Shown: one piece after another, positions 6,868 to 8,885 of the stretch | Position numbering within the stretch: position 1 is the stretch's first letter | How the letters are laid out: every line of letters starts with the position of its first letter | Assembly (NCBI GenBank): GCA_946479895.1 | Contig: CAMLHT010000159.1 | Location: 1-8,885 of the forward strand | Source of the DNA: an uncultured Gemmatimonadota bacterium | GTDB taxonomy: Bacteria; Gemmatimonadota; Gemmatimonadetes; Gemmatimonadales; Gemmatimonadaceae | Length of the DNA: 8,885 bases | Direction of reading: 5' to 3' | Program-made: the position numbers and the translations under genes | Notes under the pieces: generated by a model | What the model was told of the DNA's origin: nothing | The model's input: the letters and a program-made list of their open reading frames with translations, nothing else | Database searches by the model: none

Positions 6868-8885
6868 GTGAAGCGCCTCGAAGGGCCCGTCGGGTTGCCG
6901 CGCACGCGCGGGCTGCGCGCGGCTATCGTCTCGGTCCGCGTGCAGCTTCCGCTGCTCATCGCCGCGCTGCTGGCCATCGTCGTCACGGTGTACTGCATCG
7001 CCTCCTTCCGCGAGATGCGTGGTGCCGCGATCGCCCGCTCGAGAGACGACGTGTCACGCGTCGCGAGGCAGCTCGCCGCCATGTCTGCCGGCAGCACGCG
7101 ACGGCGCGCGGAGGAGCTGCGGGCGCTGGCGGGAGAGCCGGACATGATCCAGGCACTCCTCGGCGACGGGACGCCGCGACCGGGCACCCTCCTCGATTGG
7201 GGACGCGAGGGCGCCGACTCCACCATCGAGAGCCGGGAGCTGTGGACCAGGGATGGTCGCCGACGCGCGATGACGGGCAGCTACGCGTCGAGGTCGGATT
7301 CACTCGCCCTGCGCGAGGCGCTGCTCGCCGCGCTGGGCGCCGATTCGGCGGTCAGGAGCCCTCTCTACGCGAGCGGCGGCCGCGTGCATGCGTGGCTGGT
7401 GGTGCCGGTAAGGACAGCCGGTCGCACCATCGGCGCGCTCGCCGAACGGCGGCACCTCGCGAACTCGCCGGCGGTGGAGTCACAGATCCGCCAGCTGATG
7501 GGCCACGACGTGGCAGTGTTCTTCACCAACACGACCCACGACCTCTGGACCGACATCAGAGGCGTGCGGCTCGCCGCGCCGCTGGCCCTCATCAGCGGGC
7601 AACACGAGTTCGAGGCGGACGTGGACGGCCAGCGCGTATTCGGCGCTCGAGCCATCGTGCCCTCCACGCCCTGGGAGATCGTCCTCACCCTGCCGGAATC
7701 GCAGGTGATCGAGCGTCCGAGCCAGTTCCTGCGCCGGATGCTGCTCGTGGGGGTCGCACTGCTCCTGCTGGGCATCGCGGGCGCGTGGCTCCTCAGCCGG
7801 CGCGTGACGCGGCCGCTCGGCGCGCTCACCCGCGCCGCCGAACGGATCGCCTACGGCGACTATGGGCAACGCGTCCCTGCCGCGTGGGGGAGCGAGCTGG
7901 GGCAGCTCGCGACGGCGTTCAACGTGATGGCGGAGCGTACCTCCATGGCCCACGACGACCTCGTGCGCCGCGCGGAGGAATCGGCCGCGTTCGCGCGCGA
8001 GCTCGCCCTCCAGAACCGCGAGCTCGAGGACGCGTGGGAGCAGGCGCTGCGCGCCGTCCACCGCATCGAGCGTCTCCAGGCCGCCACCGCGGCGCTTGCC
8101 GGCGCAGTCGATCGGCAGACGGTCGTCTCCGTGTTCGCGCGCGAAGGGCTCTCTCTCTCCGGCGCGAGCGCCGGCGCGGCGTACCTGCTGTCGGCGGACG
8201 GGCGCTCGCTGGATCTGGCGCGCGCCTCGGCGGCGTGGGGCTCCGCGGAGGCGAGTGGTCGCATCGACCTCGCGCGCGTGCCCCACATCGCCGCCTCGGT
8301 GCAGCAGGGCACCCCCACCTATCTCCGACGGTCGGGCGCTCACGATGAGCGACTGCCACTCGACGGTCGCGCCTTCGCCGTCCTTCCCCTCGCGGCGAAA
8401 GATCGCGTGCATGGCGTGCTGATCCTCGGGTTTGCCGAGTCGCGCGAGTTCGCGGCCGGACTCCGCGGCTCGCTCGAGGCGCTTGCCGCCCAGTGCGGCC
8501 AGGCGATGGAGCGCATTCGCTCCTACGAGGAAGCGGTCAGTGCGCGACTGGCCGCCGAGGCGGCAAGCCGCACGAAGTCGCAATTCCTGGCCATGATGAG
8601 CCACGAGCTGCGCACGCCGCTGAACGCCATCGGTGGGTACGCCGAGCTGATGGAGATGGGCCTTCACGGTGCCGTGACCGAGCAGCAGCGCAGCGCCCTC
8701 ACCCGTATCCAGCGCAGCAAGCAGCACCTGCTCTCCATCATCAACGACCTGCTCGACCATGCGAGCCTCGAAGCCGGGCGGATGATGCTGCAACTCGAGC
8801 CGGTGCCGGTACACGAGATCCTGGCGGAGGCCGAGTCGCTGATGGCGCCGCAGCTCGCGAGCAAGGGGCTGCACCTCAACACGAC
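6868..8885 (+). CDS. Membrane-bound sensor histidine kinase (periplasmic sensor-HAMP-GAF-HisKA), 3' truncated by the window
   Basis: An uninterrupted frame runs from GTG 6868 to the window edge, giving 672 residues of an incomplete protein. A basic N-terminus (MKRLEGPVGLPRTRGLR) precedes TM1 (about 26-47, QLPLLIAALLAIVVTVYC). An extracytoplasmic region of about 240 residues follows (48-290); its end, STPWEIVLTLPESQV, resembles the close of a Cache-type sensor. TM2 is about 291-312 (MLLVGVALLLLGIAGAWLL). Next come HAMP (about 310-360; RRVTRPLGALTRAAERIAYG, FNVMAERT), a coiled coil, a divergent GAF-like domain (399-552) and HisKA with phosphoacceptor His579 in FLAMMSHELRTPLNAIGGY. The ATPase domain, and any receiver, must lie beyond 8885. 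GTG 6868 is preferred because it lies four bases after the previous stop and gives a positive-inside N-terminus. A GTG at 6940 would begin almost directly at TM1. No Shine-Dalgarno is visible, so coupling to the upstream hybrid kinase is likely. The ligand is unknown. Confidence 0.9.
   Translation, partial: MKRLEGPVGLPRTRGLRAAIVSVRVQLPLLIAALLAIVVTVYCIASFREMRGAAIARSRDDVSRVARQLAAMSAGSTRRRAEELRALAGEPDMIQALLGDGTPRPGTLLDWGREGADSTIESRELWTRDGRRRAMTGSYASRSDSLALREALLAALGADSAVRSPLYASGGRVHAWLVVPVRTAGRTIGALAERRHLANSPAVESQIRQLMGHDVAVFFTNTTHDLWTDIRGVRLAAPLALISGQHEFEADVDGQRVFGARAIVPSTPWEIVLTLPESQVIERPSQFLRRMLLVGVALLLLGIAGAWLLSRRVTRPLGALTRAAERIAYGDYGQRVPAAWGSELGQLATAFNVMAERTSMAHDDLVRRAEESAAFARELALQNRELEDAWEQALRAVHRIERLQAATAALAGAVDRQTVVSVFAREGLSLSGASAGAAYLLSADGRSLDLARASAAWGSAEASGRIDLARVPHIAASVQQGTPTYLRRSGAHDERLPLDGRAFAVLPLAAKDRVHGVLILGFAESREFAAGLRGSLEALAAQCGQAMERIRSYEEAVSARLAAEAASRTKSQFLAMMSHELRTPLNAIGGYAELMEMGLHGAVTEQQRSALTRIQRSKQHLLSIINDLLDHASLEAGRMMLQLEPVPVHEILAEAESLMAPQLASKGLHLNT

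Noticed and set aside
5196..7226. Long open frame of 676 codons on the - strand, opposite the hybrid kinase
   Set aside because: GC-rich coding DNA often leaves antisense frames open. The translation is Arg/Ala/His-rich without domains, while the + strand carries complete kinase motifs and runs through a gene boundary at 6863.
7480..8874. 464-codon - strand frame and overlapping + strand frame 7197-8348
   Set aside because: Both lie in other frames of the membrane kinase, which is open without interruption from 6868 to the edge and has TM, HAMP and HisKA motifs.
1..8885. CRISPR arrays, tRNA/rRNA genes, insertion sequences or defence systems
   Set aside because: No regularly spaced repeats, cloverleaf sequences, transposase motifs or nuclease/toxin genes were found; nearly all sequence is explained by the five coding regions.

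Overview
This is a high-GC bacterial window, all on the + strand, made almost entirely of signal-transduction genes. The base composition, the GC-ending codons and the abundance of PAS/GAF histidine kinases fit a soil or freshwater bacterium. Gemmatimonadota is my best guess, with Deltaproteobacteria-like lineages as an alternative; no marker gene here settles it.

Layout. (1) Bases 1-446 hold the 3' end of a multi-pass membrane protein of the DUF817 family; its start lies outside the window. (2) Bases 447-725 are a 279-base intergenic region with no recognisable promoter; it ends in a weak ribosome-binding site. (3) Bases 726-3392 encode a soluble PAS-PAS-GAF-GAF-HisKA_3-HATPase histidine kinase. 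Bases 3389-4060 encode its NarL/FixJ-type response regulator (receiver plus LuxR-type HTH). The two genes share an ATGA overlap and form a classical two-component pair. (4) Bases 4061-4208 separate two gene pairs and contain a perfect 16-bp inverted repeat, probably the transcription end of the first pair, followed by a second, smaller hairpin. (5) Bases 4209-6863 encode a soluble hybrid kinase with four PAS domains, a HisKA/HATPase core and a C-terminal receiver. (6) From 6868, four bases after that stop codon, a membrane-bound kinase (TM - periplasmic sensor - TM - HAMP - GAF-like - HisKA) runs off the right edge before its ATPase domain.

How they may work together. The first kinase and its regulator should convert a cytoplasmic signal, sensed by PAS/GAF domains, into a transcriptional response. 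The second pair is a cytoplasmic hybrid kinase followed by an envelope-sensing kinase, and neither has a DNA-binding output partner in the window. Their phosphoryl groups must go to a protein encoded further right or elsewhere, or the kinases may cross-talk with the 3389-4060 regulator. The three kinases belong to three different catalytic subfamilies, so the cluster was assembled from unlike parts and not by tandem duplication. I found no mobile element, CRISPR array, RNA gene or defence system. The most notable items are the intergenic hairpins and the clustering of three dissimilar kinases around one regulator.
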